A stretch of DNA of 64,000 bases from Piscinibacter sp. XHJ-5 (GTDB lineage Bacteria > Pseudomonadota > Gammaproteobacteria > Burkholderiales > Burkholderiaceae_C): contig NZ_CP123228.1 in assembly GCF_029855045.1 (NCBI RefSeq), positions 6,324,001-6,388,000 on the forward strand, written 5' to 3'. Under the pieces are notes generated by a model. It worked only from the letters and a program-made list of their open reading frames with translations, ran no database searches and was not told the origin of the DNA. Shown here one piece after another: positions 17,565-28,579 of this stretch (the first letter of the stretch is position 1; every line of letters begins with the position of its first letter). The position numbers and the translations under genes were made by a program.

Positions 17565-20075
17565 ATGGATAATCAATTCTACAAACCAGCCCCCACGCCG
17601 CTGCCACCCGCCACGCCTGCACGTCGACAGGCGGGCCCGGTCGGCAGAGCTTTCCTCAGCGCTCGTTCTCACTTGCTGCGCCGCTCTCGCACCGATCCCC
17701 GCACGCCGCCTGCGCGCCTCGCGCCGGTGGCCGCCGCCTTGGCGATGCTCGGCGGCGGCGCCGGCGCGCAGCAGGTGCCCGATACCGGCATCGCGCTGGA
17801 GCTGTCGACCACGCTGCGCGCGCCGCTGCGCGGCGACGCCGGCAAGAAGCTGCCGATCGTGCTGCTCGCGCGCGAGATTCGCGGCCGCCCCGATCTCGAG
17901 ACCATCGCCGAAGGCGACGCCGAATTCCGCCGCGGAGGCATCGTCCTGCGCGCCGACCGTCTCAGCTACGACCATCCCGAAGACCTGGCCATCGCGCGCG
18001 GCAGCGTGCGAATCAGCCGCGACGGCAACATCTACAGCGGGCCGGAGCTGCAGCTTCGCGTCGAGCGCTTCGAAGGCTTCTTCCTCAACCCGAGCTACTA
18101 CTTCAGCCGCACGGGCGCCGGCGGCTCGGCGCAGCGCATCGACTTCATCGACGACCAGCGCGCCGTCGCCATCGGCGCGACCTACACCAGTTGCCCGGCC
18201 GACGGCAGCGGCGACCCCGACTGGCTGCTGTCCACCAGCCGGGTGAAGATGGATTTCGAGGCCAACGAAGGCATCGCGGAAGGCGCCGTGCTGCGCTTCA
18301 TGGGCGTGCCCATCCTGGGCGCGCCGGTGCTGAGCTTCCCGCTGAGCGACGCGCGCAAGTCGGGCTGGCTGCCCCCCAACATCAACCTCGACAGCAAGAG
18401 CGGCCTGCAGACCTCGGTGCCGTACTACTGGAACATCGCGCCCAACCGCGACGCGACCCTGACCCCCGGCATCAGCGTCAAGCGCGGCGTATCGCTGGGC
18501 AGCGAGTTCCGCTACCTCGAGCCACGCTACACGGGCAAGGTCAATCTCGACCTCATGCCCGAAGACCGCCTGATCGGACGCGAGCGGCATGCCTTCGCAT
18601 GGCAGCACGACGCATCGCTGATCGGCGACACGCAACTGCGGGCACGCGTGCTGCGCGTTTCGGACAACGACTACTGGAAGGACTTCCCGCGCGATCTGCC
18701 GAGCCTCACGCCGCGGCTGCTGCTGTCCGAACTGAACGCCACGCGACCGCTGGGCGACTGGACCACCTATGTGCGCGCGATGCGCTGGCAGGTGCTGCAA
18801 AACGCGGAGAGTCCCATCGACCCCGCGGTGTCGACGGCGCAGGCGCAGCCGCAAGCTCTCGTGACGCACCTGTACGAGCGTCTGCCGCAGATCGGCGCGC
18901 GCACGCTGCGCCGCTACGGCGATTTCGAGCTCGCCTTCGAGGGCGAATTCAACCGTTTCGCCAAGCCCGTCGAGATCGTCGATCCGGCTCGACCCACCGG
19001 CACGCGCGTGCATGCGCTGGCCTCGATCGCCCGCCCGTGGATCACGCCGGGATGGACGCTCACCCCCCGCATGACGCTGAACGCCGCGTCGTATTCCCTC
19101 GACCGCCCGCTGGAGGACGGCCGGCGCAGCGCGAGTCGCGTCATCCCCACCTTCAGCCTGGACAGCGCCTGGGTGCTGGAGCGCGACACGACCTGGCTGG
19201 GCCGCGCCGTGCGGCAGACCCTGGAGCCGCGCCTGCTCTACGTCAACACGCCGTTCCGCGACCAGTCGGGACTGCCCAACTTCGACTCGGCGGCGAAGGA
19301 CTTCAATTTCGAGTCGATCTATACCGACAACGTGTTCTCCGGCGTCGACCGCGTCTCCGATGCCAACCAGATCACCGCCGGCATCACCACCCGCCTGCTC
19401 GACCCGCTGACAGGCGCAGAGGCAGTGCGCCTGGGCATCGTGCAGCGCTATCTGTTCCGCGACCAGCGCATCACCCCCGAAGGACCGCCCTTCACGCAGC
19501 GCTTCTCCGACGTGCTGCTGCTGGGATCGAGCACCCTCTTCCCGCGCTGGACCATCGACGGCTCGGTGCAGTACAGCCCCGACATCGGGCGCACGGTGCG
19601 CTCCATCGTCGGCTTGCGCTACTCGCCCGGACCGTTTCGCACCGTCAACGCCACTTACCGTTTGGCACGCGGCCTGACCGAACAGCTGGAACTGGGCTGG
19701 CAGTGGCCCCTCTACGGACCAGTCCCTGACGAGTCTTCCGCCGCTCCCAGGAGCGCATTGCGGACCGACGCCAAGGGTTGCAAGGGCACCTGGTACGGGG
19801 TGGGCCGCATCAACTACAGCATGCGCGACAGCCGCATCACCGACTCGATCATGGGCGTGGAGTACGACGCGGGCTGCTGGATCGGACGCGTGGTCGCGGA
19901 ACGCCTGTCGACCGGCCGCAGCGAAGCGACGACGCGCCTGCTGCTCCAGCTGGAGCTGGTGGGCCTATCTCGCCTCGGCTCGAATCCGCTGCAGGTCTTG
20001 AAGGACAATATCCCCGGTTATCGCCTGCTGCGCGACGACCGCCCCGCTCCCGCGACCACGACGTTCTATGACTGA
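17565..20075 (+). CDS. lptD: LPS-assembly protein LptD
   Basis: Outer-membrane beta-barrel that inserts lipopolysaccharide into the outer leaflet together with LptE. The reading frame gives 836 residues, close to the family size. An N-terminal OstA-like periplasmic jellyroll (FRRGGIVLRADRLSYDHPEDLAIARG near 130) is followed by the barrel, with conserved PYYWNIAPNRDATLTP and WLPPNI segments. Two cysteines near 210 and others toward the end could form the structural disulphides. Start: ATG at 17565, but TTG at 17673 would give a cleaner signal peptide (LLRRSR... LAMLGGGAGAQQ). It overlaps surA by 8 bp. Confidence 0.92.
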   Translation: MDNQFYKPAPTPLPPATPARRQAGPVGRAFLSARSHLLRRSRTDPRTPPARLAPVAAALAMLGGGAGAQQVPDTGIALELSTTLRAPLRGDAGKKLPIVLLAREIRGRPDLETIAEGDAEFRRGGIVLRADRLSYDHPEDLAIARGSVRISRDGNIYSGPELQLRVERFEGFFLNPSYYFSRTGAGGSAQRIDFIDDQRAVAIGATYTSCPADGSGDPDWLLSTSRVKMDFEANEGIAEGAVLRFMGVPILGAPVLSFPLSDARKSGWLPPNINLDSKSGLQTSVPYYWNIAPNRDATLTPGISVKRGVSLGSEFRYLEPRYTGKVNLDLMPEDRLIGRERHAFAWQHDASLIGDTQLRARVLRVSDNDYWKDFPRDLPSLTPRLLLSELNATRPLGDWTTYVRAMRWQVLQNAESPIDPAVSTAQAQPQALVTHLYERLPQIGARTLRRYGDFELAFEGEFNRFAKPVEIVDPARPTGTRVHALASIARPWITPGWTLTPRMTLNAASYSLDRPLEDGRRSASRVIPTFSLDSAWVLERDTTWLGRAVRQTLEPRLLYVNTPFRDQSGLPNFDSAAKDFNFESIYTDNVFSGVDRVSDANQITAGITTRLLDPLTGAEAVRLGIVQRYLFRDQRITPEGPPFTQRFSDVLLLGSSTLFPRWTIDGSVQYSPDIGRTVRSIVGLRYSPGPFRTVNATYRLARGLTEQLELGWQWPLYGPVPDESSAAPRSALRTDAKGCKGTWYGVGRINYSMRDSRITDSIMGVEYDAGCWIGRVVAERLSTGRSEATTRLLLQLELVGLSRLGSNPLQVLKDNIPGYRLLRDDRPAPATTTFYD

Positions 20076-21411
20076 AGTCCTCATCCGCTCGACCCGCCAA
20101 GCCCTGGCCGCCGCGCTGGCTGCTGCCCTGTGCCTGGCCGCGCCGGCGGCGTGGGCGCAAGCTGCCGGCGGCACGCGTACCGCTCCGCGGACCGCCGACT
20201 ACATCGTCGCCGTGGTCAATCAGGAGCTGGTCACTGCCAGCGAGCTCGAGCAGCGCCTGGCGCGCGTGCGCGACAGCGCCACCCGGGCAGGTGCCAAGCT
20301 GCCCCCGCCGGCAGAGCTGCGCGCGCAGGTGCTCGATGCGCTCATCGACGAGCGGGTGCAGATCACCCATGCGCGCGAGAACGGCGCGCGCGTCGACGAG
20401 GCCGAGCTGGACCGCGCGGTGGCCAACGTCGCGGTGCAGAACCAGGTGACGATGGCGCAGCTTCGCCAGAGGCTGGCCGCCGACGGTGTCGACTACGGAC
20501 GTTTCCGCAACAACATCCGCGACCAGATCATGGTCGAGCGCATCCGCGAGCGCGAGGTGCAAGGCCGCATCCGCGTGACCGATGCCGAGATCGACGCGCT
20601 GCTCGACAAGCAGCGCGCGCAGGCCGGGGCCGCGATCGAATACAACATTGCCCAGATTTTGGTGACCGTGCCTGAAGGCGCCACCGACACCGTGGTGGCC
20701 GAACGGCGCGCCCGCCTCGACGCGGCGCTCGCGCGGGTGCGGGCCGGCGAAGCCTTCGAGGCCGTCGCGCGCGAGGTCTCCGAGGATGCCAACCGGGCGC
20801 AGGGCGGCGTCATCGGCATGCGACCCGCCGATCGGCTTCCCGACGTCTTCGTCGCCCACGTGCGCTCGCTCAAGGCAGGCGAGGTGGCGACCACGCCGCT
20901 GCGCACGGGCGCTGGTTTCCACGCGCTGAAGGTGGTGGATCGCCGCGAGGCCGGCGCGTTCTCGGTCACCCAAACCCGCGCCCGGCACATCCTGCTGCGC
21001 ACATCGGCCCAGCTGTCACAGGATGCGGCCATCGGGCGGCTGAGCGATTTCAAGCGGCAGATCGTGGCACGCAGCAAGACGTTCGAGCAGCTCGCGCGGG
21101 AGAACTCCGAGGACGGCAGCGCCGCGCAAGGTGGCGACCTCGGATGGGCCTACCCCGGCCAGTTCGTGCCGGAGTTCGAGGAAACGATGAACGCCTTGCC
21201 CCTGGGCGGTGTGTCCGACCCCGTGGTGTCGCGCTTCGGCGTGCACCTGATCCAGGTGTTGGAGCGACGCCAGGTGTCGCTCGACGCCAAGCAGCAGCGC
21301 GAGCAGGCGCGCAATGTCCTGCGCGAGCAGAAGTTCGAGCCGGCCTACGCCGAGTGGCTGCGCGACCTCCGGGCGCGCGCCTACATCGAGAGGCGAGAGC
21401 CGCCGACCTGA
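20068..21411 (+). CDS. surA: Periplasmic chaperone and peptidyl-prolyl isomerase SurA
   Basis: Protein of 447 residues that escorts outer-membrane proteins, LptD included, to the BAM complex. The signal peptide covers about 1-31 ([10 protein letters not shown]). The SurA_N chaperone domain ([20 protein letters not shown]) covers about 50-200. Two parvulin domains follow: [11 protein letters not shown] to ALKVVD, and [15 protein letters not shown] to LIQVLERR. The final helix returns to the chaperone domain. The gene overlaps lptD and is followed after 4 bp by rsmA. The pdxA gene often found between surA and rsmA is absent here. Confidence 0.93.
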   Translation: MTEVLIRSTRQALAAALAAALCLAAPAAWAQAAGGTRTAPRTADYIVAVVNQELVTASELEQRLARVRDSATRAGAKLPPPAELRAQVLDALIDERVQITHARENGARVDEAELDRAVANVAVQNQVTMAQLRQRLAADGVDYGRFRNNIRDQIMVERIREREVQGRIRVTDAEIDALLDKQRAQAGAAIEYNIAQILVTVPEGATDTVVAERRARLDAALARVRAGEAFEAVAREVSEDANRAQGGVIGMRPADRLPDVFVAHVRSLKAGEVATTPLRTGAGFHALKVVDRREAGAFSVTQTRARHILLRTSAQLSQDAAIGRLSDFKRQIVARSKTFEQLARENSEDGSAAQGGDLGWAYPGQFVPEFEETMNALPLGGVSDPVVSRFGVHLIQVLERRQVSLDAKQQREQARNVLREQKFEPAYAEWLRDLRARAYIERREPPT

Positions 21412-21415
21412 GCGC

Positions 21416-22174
21416 GTGAAGCACATCGCCCGCAAGCGTTTCGGCCAGCACTTCCTGACGGACAGCGCGATCCTCCATCGCATCGTCGAAGCCATCGACC
21501 CGCATCCGGGCGATGCGCTGGTGGAGATCGGTCCCGGTCTCGGCGCCATGACCGACCCGCTGGTCGCGCGCAGCGAGCGCCTCACGGTGATCGAGCTCGA
21601 CCGCGATCTGGCCGCCCGGCTGCGTCGAAGGCCCGAGCTCACGGTCATCGAGGCGGACGTGCTGAAGGTCGACTTCTCCGCGCTGGCGCGCGAGGCCGGC
21701 CGCTCGCTTCGTGTGGTCGGCAACCTGCCCTACAACATCTCGACGCCCATCCTGTTTCATCTGCTCGGGGCGGTCGAGCATGTCGAGGACCAGCACTTCA
21801 TGCTGCAGAAGGAAGTTGTCGAGCGCATGGCCGCCGGTCCCGGCGGCAAGGAGTACGGCCGGCTGTCGGTGATGCTGCAGTGGCGCTACGACGTGGAGTC
21901 CGTGCTGGACGTGCCGCCCGAGGCCTTCGAGCCGCCGCCGCGGGTCGAGTCGGCCGTGGTGCGCATGCTCCCGCTGCTGCAAGTCGCGCCAGTGAACCCG
22001 GTGCTGCTGGGCGAGCTGGTCGGCGTCGCCTTCTCGCAGCGCCGCAAGCTGCTGCGCCACACCCTCGGACGTTGGCTGGACGAACGAGGCTTCGTTGGCA
22101 GCTTCGATGTCCAGCGTCGCGCCGAAGAGGTGCCGGTGGCCGACTATCTGCAGCTGGCGCAGTCGCTAGGCTGA
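21416..22174 (+). CDS. rsmA: 16S rRNA (adenine(1518/1519)-N6)-dimethyltransferase RsmA (KsgA)
   Basis: SAM-dependent enzyme of 252 residues that dimethylates two adenines in the 3' hairpin of 16S r[14 protein letters not shown] opens the protein, motif I is [14 protein letters not shown] (about 35-48), and the catalytic NLPYNIS follows at about 102-108. PPRVESAVV near 180 is also conserved. The GTG at 21416 is chosen because [12 protein letters not shown] is the usual N-terminus; the longer frame overlaps surA. A strong terminator follows, so this is the last gene of the lptD operon. Confidence 0.94.
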   Translation: MKHIARKRFGQHFLTDSAILHRIVEAIDPHPGDALVEIGPGLGAMTDPLVARSERLTVIELDRDLAARLRRRPELTVIEADVLKVDFSALAREAGRSLRVVGNLPYNISTPILFHLLGAVEHVEDQHFMLQKEVVERMAAGPGGKEYGRLSVMLQWRYDVESVLDVPPEAFEPPPRVESAVVRMLPLLQVAPVNPVLLGELVGVAFSQRRKLLRHTLGRWLDERGFVGSFDVQRRAEEVPVADYLQLAQSLG

Positions 22175-22184
22175 GCGACTCATG

Positions 22185-22212
22185 AAAAAGGCGACCCGAG
22201 GGTCGCCTTTTT
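22185..22212. terminator. Bidirectional intrinsic terminator after rsmA
   Basis: AAAAAGGCGACCC (22185-22197), loop GAG, and GGTCGCCTTTTT (22201-22212) form a near-perfect hairpin with A- and T-runs on either side, so it can end transcripts in both directions. It lies 10 bp after the rsmA stop. Confidence 0.88.
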
Positions 22213-22227
22213 CGTGGAGCAACCGGC

Positions 22228-22350
22228 TCAAGCCGCGTTGAGCCACATCGCCGTGTCGAAGGCACTGCTCATCAGCGGCATGTTCATGCCGAAGCTGGCA
22301 TTGGCGGCATTCTTGGAAGCCTTTGCCGGCTTCTCCGCGACGTTCTGGGC
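22228..22350 (-). other. Possible 41-residue peptide or gene remnant downstream of barstar
   Basis: A minus-strand frame reads from a GTG at about 22353 (MAQNVAEKPAKASKN... AFDTAMWLNAA) and stops 15 bp before the bidirectional terminator. The placement and the alanine- and lysine-rich composition are gene-like, but there is no good ribosome-binding site and no recognised family. It could be the tail of a decayed gene cut off by the inverted repeat at 22361-22395. Confidence 0.25.
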
Positions 22351-22360
22351 CACTTCCGTC

Positions 22361-22395
22361 GCCCGCTCCCATGACCCTTGTTCTTGGGAGCGGGC
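22361..22395. repeat. 11-bp perfect inverted repeat at the barstar stop codon
   Basis: GCCCGCTCCCA (22361-22371) and TGGGAGCGGGC (22385-22395) are exact reverse complements around a 13-nt loop. The barstar stop codon (22395-22397) begins on the last base of the right arm. There is no T-run, so it is not a standard terminator. It resembles a REP-type element. Confidence 0.7.
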
Positions 22396-22790
22396 TACTG
22401 AAAAGAATAGAAGCACCTGAATGGTATTTTTCGCTCCGCCCAGAAGTCGGCGGCATCGCGGAAGACATCGAGCAGCTGCTCGCGCGCCTCGCGATCGAAC
22501 CGGGGGTTGTCGGGCAACTGCTCCAGCACGACCACGAAGCCCGGCTGCTGGCCGGCCTTGTGCACGAGGTCGGTCATGCAGTCGTAGAGGGAATCCAGGT
22601 TCTTGCCGTACGAGACCGGAAAGAGGAAGGACTCGGCGATGGCGTCGAGCACCTCTTGCTTGGATTGGGCCGTCGTCAGATTCGCGTAGAGGAAATGCTG
22701 GCCGGCGTCTTGCGCCGACTGCTGCAAGTCCTCCACGCGATACGCGCGGATCGCTTGGACGATGTTCGGACGGACGGTCTGCAAAAGCAT
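22395..22790 (-). CDS. Barstar-family ribonuclease inhibitor (orphan)
   Basis: Protein of 131 residues with the barstar fold signature: KQEVLDAIAESFLFPVSYGKNLDSLYDCMTDL, where the PxxYGxNLDALxDxLTDL pattern is the family core. VVVLEQLPD and a C-terminal ADFWAERKIPFRCFYSF strand complete it. Barstars bind and block barnase-type ribonucleases. No convincing barnase gene is next to it, so it may guard against an RNase encoded elsewhere or have another partner. CAAGGAGGAACGAGACCATG gives a strong ribosome-binding site. An inverted repeat begins at its stop codon. Confidence 0.85.
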   Translation of the reverse strand: MLLQTVRPNIVQAIRAYRVEDLQQSAQDAGQHFLYANLTTAQSKQEVLDAIAESFLFPVSYGKNLDSLYDCMTDLVHKAGQQPGFVVVLEQLPDNPRFDREAREQLLDVFRDAADFWAERKIPFRCFYSFQ

Positions 22791-23362
22791 GGTCTCGTTC
22801 CTCCTTGGTTACACAAATCTGCTCACCCTCGATCACAAAGGCGCTGGGCAAGAGCGCACCGCGATCAACGGTGTAAAAAATTCTTCGGGTAGGGGATGCG
22901 ACCGCCAGCGCGCATCACGCGACCGGTGGTCTGCGCCTCTGGGGCCGGCAACGCACAGGCCTTGCCGCCGATGTCCTGGACCTTCGGCCCTTTCATTCAC
23001 GGGCCGCCGACATGGCGCCAGTGAAGGGGGTCGCAAGTCCCGCCCTGTGAAGGGCTTGCCACGCCTTCGCCTGGCCGGAAAGAGACACGGGTTTTCCCTG
23101 AATCCTGAAACCGTGATGGTACCGAATCGGGCACGAAACCTCAAGCCTGTGCCTCAAATTTGTGCAATACGGCCTGCGAGTGAGTAGCTGCACACACTCA
23201 AGACAAGCTTGGCGAAGCAAGGCACGAAGCGCTGATGCTGTGGCTCAATCGGCTCGACGGGCAGGTTGACCCGCGATTGTCACAAAGCCACCGGCCACCG
23301 GCGGATATTGCGCCGCACTTGCGGTGCAGGCACCGGACGTGCTTGGTCGGCCGGCGGACCGT
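22791..23362. other. 572-bp stretch without a convincing gene
   Basis: The interval between barstar and maeB is less GC-rich than its surroundings, especially 23090-23240. It should hold the barstar promoter. A 43-codon minus-strand frame (22865-22996) is present but matches nothing recognised. No tRNA, terminator or repeat was seen. Confidence 0.5.
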
Positions 23363-25660
<2,298 letters not shown>

Positions 25661-25777
25661 GGCGGTCTCTCGCGTGTGGTGGGCGCTGGGCGAGGGATTG
25701 TAGGAGCGCGATTGCGCGCCTCATGCGCAAAACTGCGTAGCGGCGCGGCGGGGCAACGACGCAATACTTTCGAGGCG

Positions 25778-27877
25778 ATGAGCGCCTCCGTTGCCGTCCC
25801 CGCGGCGCCGACCTTCGGCGCCGGGTCCACGCGCCGCCGGCGCGCCCTGCTGTGGGGTGCGCTCGTGGCGTTGCTCGTGGTCGCGCAGTCCATGCTCGTA
25901 TGGTTGACGCTCAACTACGAGAGCAGCCGGGCGCAGGAGCAGGTCGAGCTGGTGTCGGCCGGAGTCGCGTCCGACCTCAAGCAGACGCTGTCGCGCGACG
26001 TGCAAAGCCTGCAGGCGCTCCTGTGGAACGACCCCACGCCGGCGCAGTGGCGCATCGACTCGGCCGACTTGATGCGCAACCACCGCGAGATCGTGCGCGT
26101 CGAACGGCGCGACATCGACCACCGCATCGTCGACGCGGTGGAATCGCCGTACCAGCCCGCGCTCTTCACCCGCATCAAGCGCGAGGAGATCGACCTGGAC
26201 ACCGAAGTCGCCTGCACCACCGCCGTGCGCCAGGCGGGCCCGGCCTTCTCCCGCAGCTACTTCGTGCCGCTGAGCGGCGGACTGGGCATCGAAGTGATGG
26301 ACGTTTGCCTGCCGGTACAGCAGGCCGGACTGGTGCAGGGCTTTCTCGCCGCCACCTTCGCGCTGAGCGGCGTGCTGTCCGAAGCCGTCGGACCGGACGT
26401 GCTGCGGCACCACGAGCTGTCGTTCATCGAAGGCGACGGGACGCGGCTTGCGCGCGTCGGCCTGATGCGCGGCGCCGGCGTCTACCGCTCGGAACGTCTG
26501 ATCGACCTGCCTGGAGCGACGCTGCAATTCCGCGTCGACAGTGCCGCCGGCAGTCCGCAGCTGATCCCCAACCTCGCGGTGGCGCTCGTGCTGGGGCTGT
26601 CGCTGGCGCTCGGCGGCGTGGTCGCACTGCTGGTGCGCGACGTTCGCAAGCGCGCCAGCGCGGAACGGGCCCTGGCGGAGTCCCTGGCGTTTCGCAAGGC
26701 GATGGAGGATTCGCTGGTCACCGGCCTGCGCGCGCGCGATCTCGAGGGCCGCGTCACCTATGTGAATCCGGCGTTTTGTCAGATGGTGGGCTTCAGCGCC
26801 GAGGAGATGATCGGTCGCACGACACCCCCCTACTGGCCCTCCGAGCTGGCGCCCGAATACGCGCGCCGGCAGGCGGTGCGACTCGCGGCCGCCGGCTCCA
26901 GCGAACGGGCGCGGCAGGCGCGTGAAGGCTTCGAAACCACCTTTCAGCGCCGCAACGGCGAGCGCTTCGCGGTGCTCATCTTCGAAGCCCCGCTGGTCGA
27001 CGGCACCGGCCGCCACACCGGCTGGATGAGCGCGGTGCTCGACGTGAGCGACCAGCGCCGGATGGAAGAGATCTCCCGCCAGCAGCAAGAGCGCCTGCAG
27101 GCGACGGCGCGCCTGGCCACCGTCGGCGAGATGGCGTCACTGCTGAGCCACGAGCTGAACCAGCCGCTGGCGGCGATCGCGAGCTACGCCGCGGGCTCGC
27201 TCAACCTGATGCGGTCGGGCACTCACGACGCCGACACCGCGGCGATGCTCAAGCAGGCGGCGGAGCGCATCGCCGAGCAGGCGGAGCGGGCTGGCCGGGT
27301 CATCAAGAGCGTGCACAATTTCGTGCGCCGACGCGACCAGGTGCACGAGGCCGTGCGCGCCGACGTGCTGATCGAAGCCGTGCTGCCGCTGGTGCGCCTG
27401 CAGGCGCGCAAGAGCGGCACCCGGGTCGAGGTCGACATCGCCACGCCGATGCCGCGCGTCGTGTGCGACCGGACCATGGTCGAGCAGGTGCTGCTCAACC
27501 TCACCCGCAACGGCATCCAGGCGATGGAGGGGCCCACGCCGACCGAGCAGCGTGAATTGAGAATCCGCGTGCGCCAGAGCCACCCTCGCTGGGTGACGTT
27601 CAGCGTCGTCGACCACGGATGCGGCGTTCCTCCAGAGGTCGCGCAGCGCCTGTTCACGCCGTTCTTCACCACCCGCCAGGAAGGCATGGGGCTCGGCCTC
27701 AGCCTGTGCCGGACGGTGATCGAGCAGCACGGCGGCGCGCTCGACTTCGGCAGCGTGCCGGACCCCGAAGGGACTGGCGCGCTGACCGAGTTCCGGTTTA
27801 CGCTTCCAGCGGATTCGCCCGAGCGACGCGCCGCTGCGCACGGCGGACCGCAGCAGGCCCACACCACCTCGACATGA
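25778..27877 (+). CDS. DctS/DctB-like sensor histidine kinase
   Basis: Membrane kinase of 699 residues. The first membrane helix is at about 22-45, a periplasmic sensor domain follows (about 46-265) and a second helix lies at about 265-290. A PAS domain covers about 305-440 (LRARDLEGRVTYVNPAFCQMVGF). The phospho-acceptor is His458 in LLSHELNQPLAAI. The ATPase carries the N box NLTRNGIQAM, the G1 box DHGCGVP and the G2 box GMGLGLSLC. The layout matches C4-dicarboxylate sensors DctS/DctB. The ATG at 25778 is used because the in-frame extension upstream lies antisense to maeB. It overlaps the response-regulator gene by 4 bp. Confidence 0.88.
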   Translation: MSASVAVPAAPTFGAGSTRRRRALLWGALVALLVVAQSMLVWLTLNYESSRAQEQVELVSAGVASDLKQTLSRDVQSLQALLWNDPTPAQWRIDSADLMRNHREIVRVERRDIDHRIVDAVESPYQPALFTRIKREEIDLDTEVACTTAVRQAGPAFSRSYFVPLSGGLGIEVMDVCLPVQQAGLVQGFLAATFALSGVLSEAVGPDVLRHHELSFIEGDGTRLARVGLMRGAGVYRSERLIDLPGATLQFRVDSAAGSPQLIPNLAVALVLGLSLALGGVVALLVRDVRKRASAERALAESLAFRKAMEDSLVTGLRARDLEGRVTYVNPAFCQMVGFSAEEMIGRTTPPYWPSELAPEYARRQAVRLAAAGSSERARQAREGFETTFQRRNGERFAVLIFEAPLVDGTGRHTGWMSAVLDVSDQRRMEEISRQQQERLQATARLATVGEMASLLSHELNQPLAAIASYAAGSLNLMRSGTHDADTAAMLKQAAERIAEQAERAGRVIKSVHNFVRRRDQVHEAVRADVLIEAVLPLVRLQARKSGTRVEVDIATPMPRVVCDRTMVEQVLLNLTRNGIQAMEGPTPTEQRELRIRVRQSHPRWVTFSVVDHGCGVPPEVAQRLFTPFFTTRQEGMGLGLSLCRTVIEQHGGALDFGSVPDPEGTGALTEFRFTLPADSPERRAAAHGGPQQAHTTST

Positions 27878-28527
27878 CGCCGTCCCCCGATCCCCGCCTC
27901 GGCCTGCCCACCGTGTACCTCGTCGACGACGAAGACGTCGTGCGCGATGCGCTGGCCTGGCTGCTGCGCTCGCGCCGGCTGTTGTCGGAGGGGTTCCCGA
28001 GCGCCGAAGCCTTCGAGGCGATGCTCGAAGGCCGGCCAGCCGGCTGGCCCATGTCGCCGAGCTGCCTGCTGCTCGACGTGCGCATGCCCGGCACCAGCGG
28101 CCTGGTGCTGTTCGAGCGGCTGGTGGAGCGCAAGCTGCTCGACGCGCTGCCGGTCATCTTTCTCACCGGCCACGGCGACGTGCCGACGGCGGTCGGGGCC
28201 GTCAAGCGTGGCGCGTTCGACTTCGTCGAGAAGCCGTTCGCCGACAACGCGCTGGTCGACCGCATCGAGCAGGCCCTCGCGAAGAGTTCCGCCGCGATCC
28301 TGAAACGGCGCGAGGCCGACGTGGTGGCACGCCGCCTGGCCGAGCTCACCGACCGCGAGCGGGACGTGATGCGGCTGGTGGTCGAAGGCCGGCCCAACAA
28401 GCTGATCGCCGACGAGCTCGACATCAGCGTGCGCACGGTCGAGGTTCACCGGGCACGCGTCTTCGAGAAGATGGAAGTGCGCTCCGCCGTCGAGCTGGCC
28501 AACGCGTTGCGCGGGCACGAAGGCTGA
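27874..28527 (+). CDS. DctR/FixJ-type response regulator
   Basis: Transcription factor of 217 residues. The receiver domain begins VYLVDDEDVVRDALAWLL, with Asp68 in LLLDVRMPG as phosphorylation site, FLTGHGDV and the conserved Lys in FVEKPF. A LuxR-type helix-turn-helix closes the protein (LTDRERDVMRLVVEGRPNKLIADEL... SVRTVEVHRARV). It overlaps the kinase gene (ATGA), so the two form one two-component system. Relatives control C4-dicarboxylate uptake. No dctA or TRAP genes lie in the window; the divergent maeB is the nearest candidate target. Confidence 0.9.
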   Translation: MTPSPDPRLGLPTVYLVDDEDVVRDALAWLLRSRRLLSEGFPSAEAFEAMLEGRPAGWPMSPSCLLLDVRMPGTSGLVLFERLVERKLLDALPVIFLTGHGDVPTAVGAVKRGAFDFVEKPFADNALVDRIEQALAKSSAAILKRREADVVARRLAELTDRERDVMRLVVEGRPNKLIADELDISVRTVEVHRARVFEKMEVRSAVELANALRGHEG

Positions 28528-28579
28528 CCTCGCCGCCGATAATCCGCGTGCGGCATGTGCCGCGTCCTCCCACTGTCCC

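Noticed and set aside
22865..22996. 43-codon minus-strand frame with AGGRIPYPKNF, faintly like the start of barnase-type RNases
   Set aside because: Only about ten residues are comparable, the key catalytic residues are absent and the frame ends at once. Not enough for a toxin or pseudogene call.
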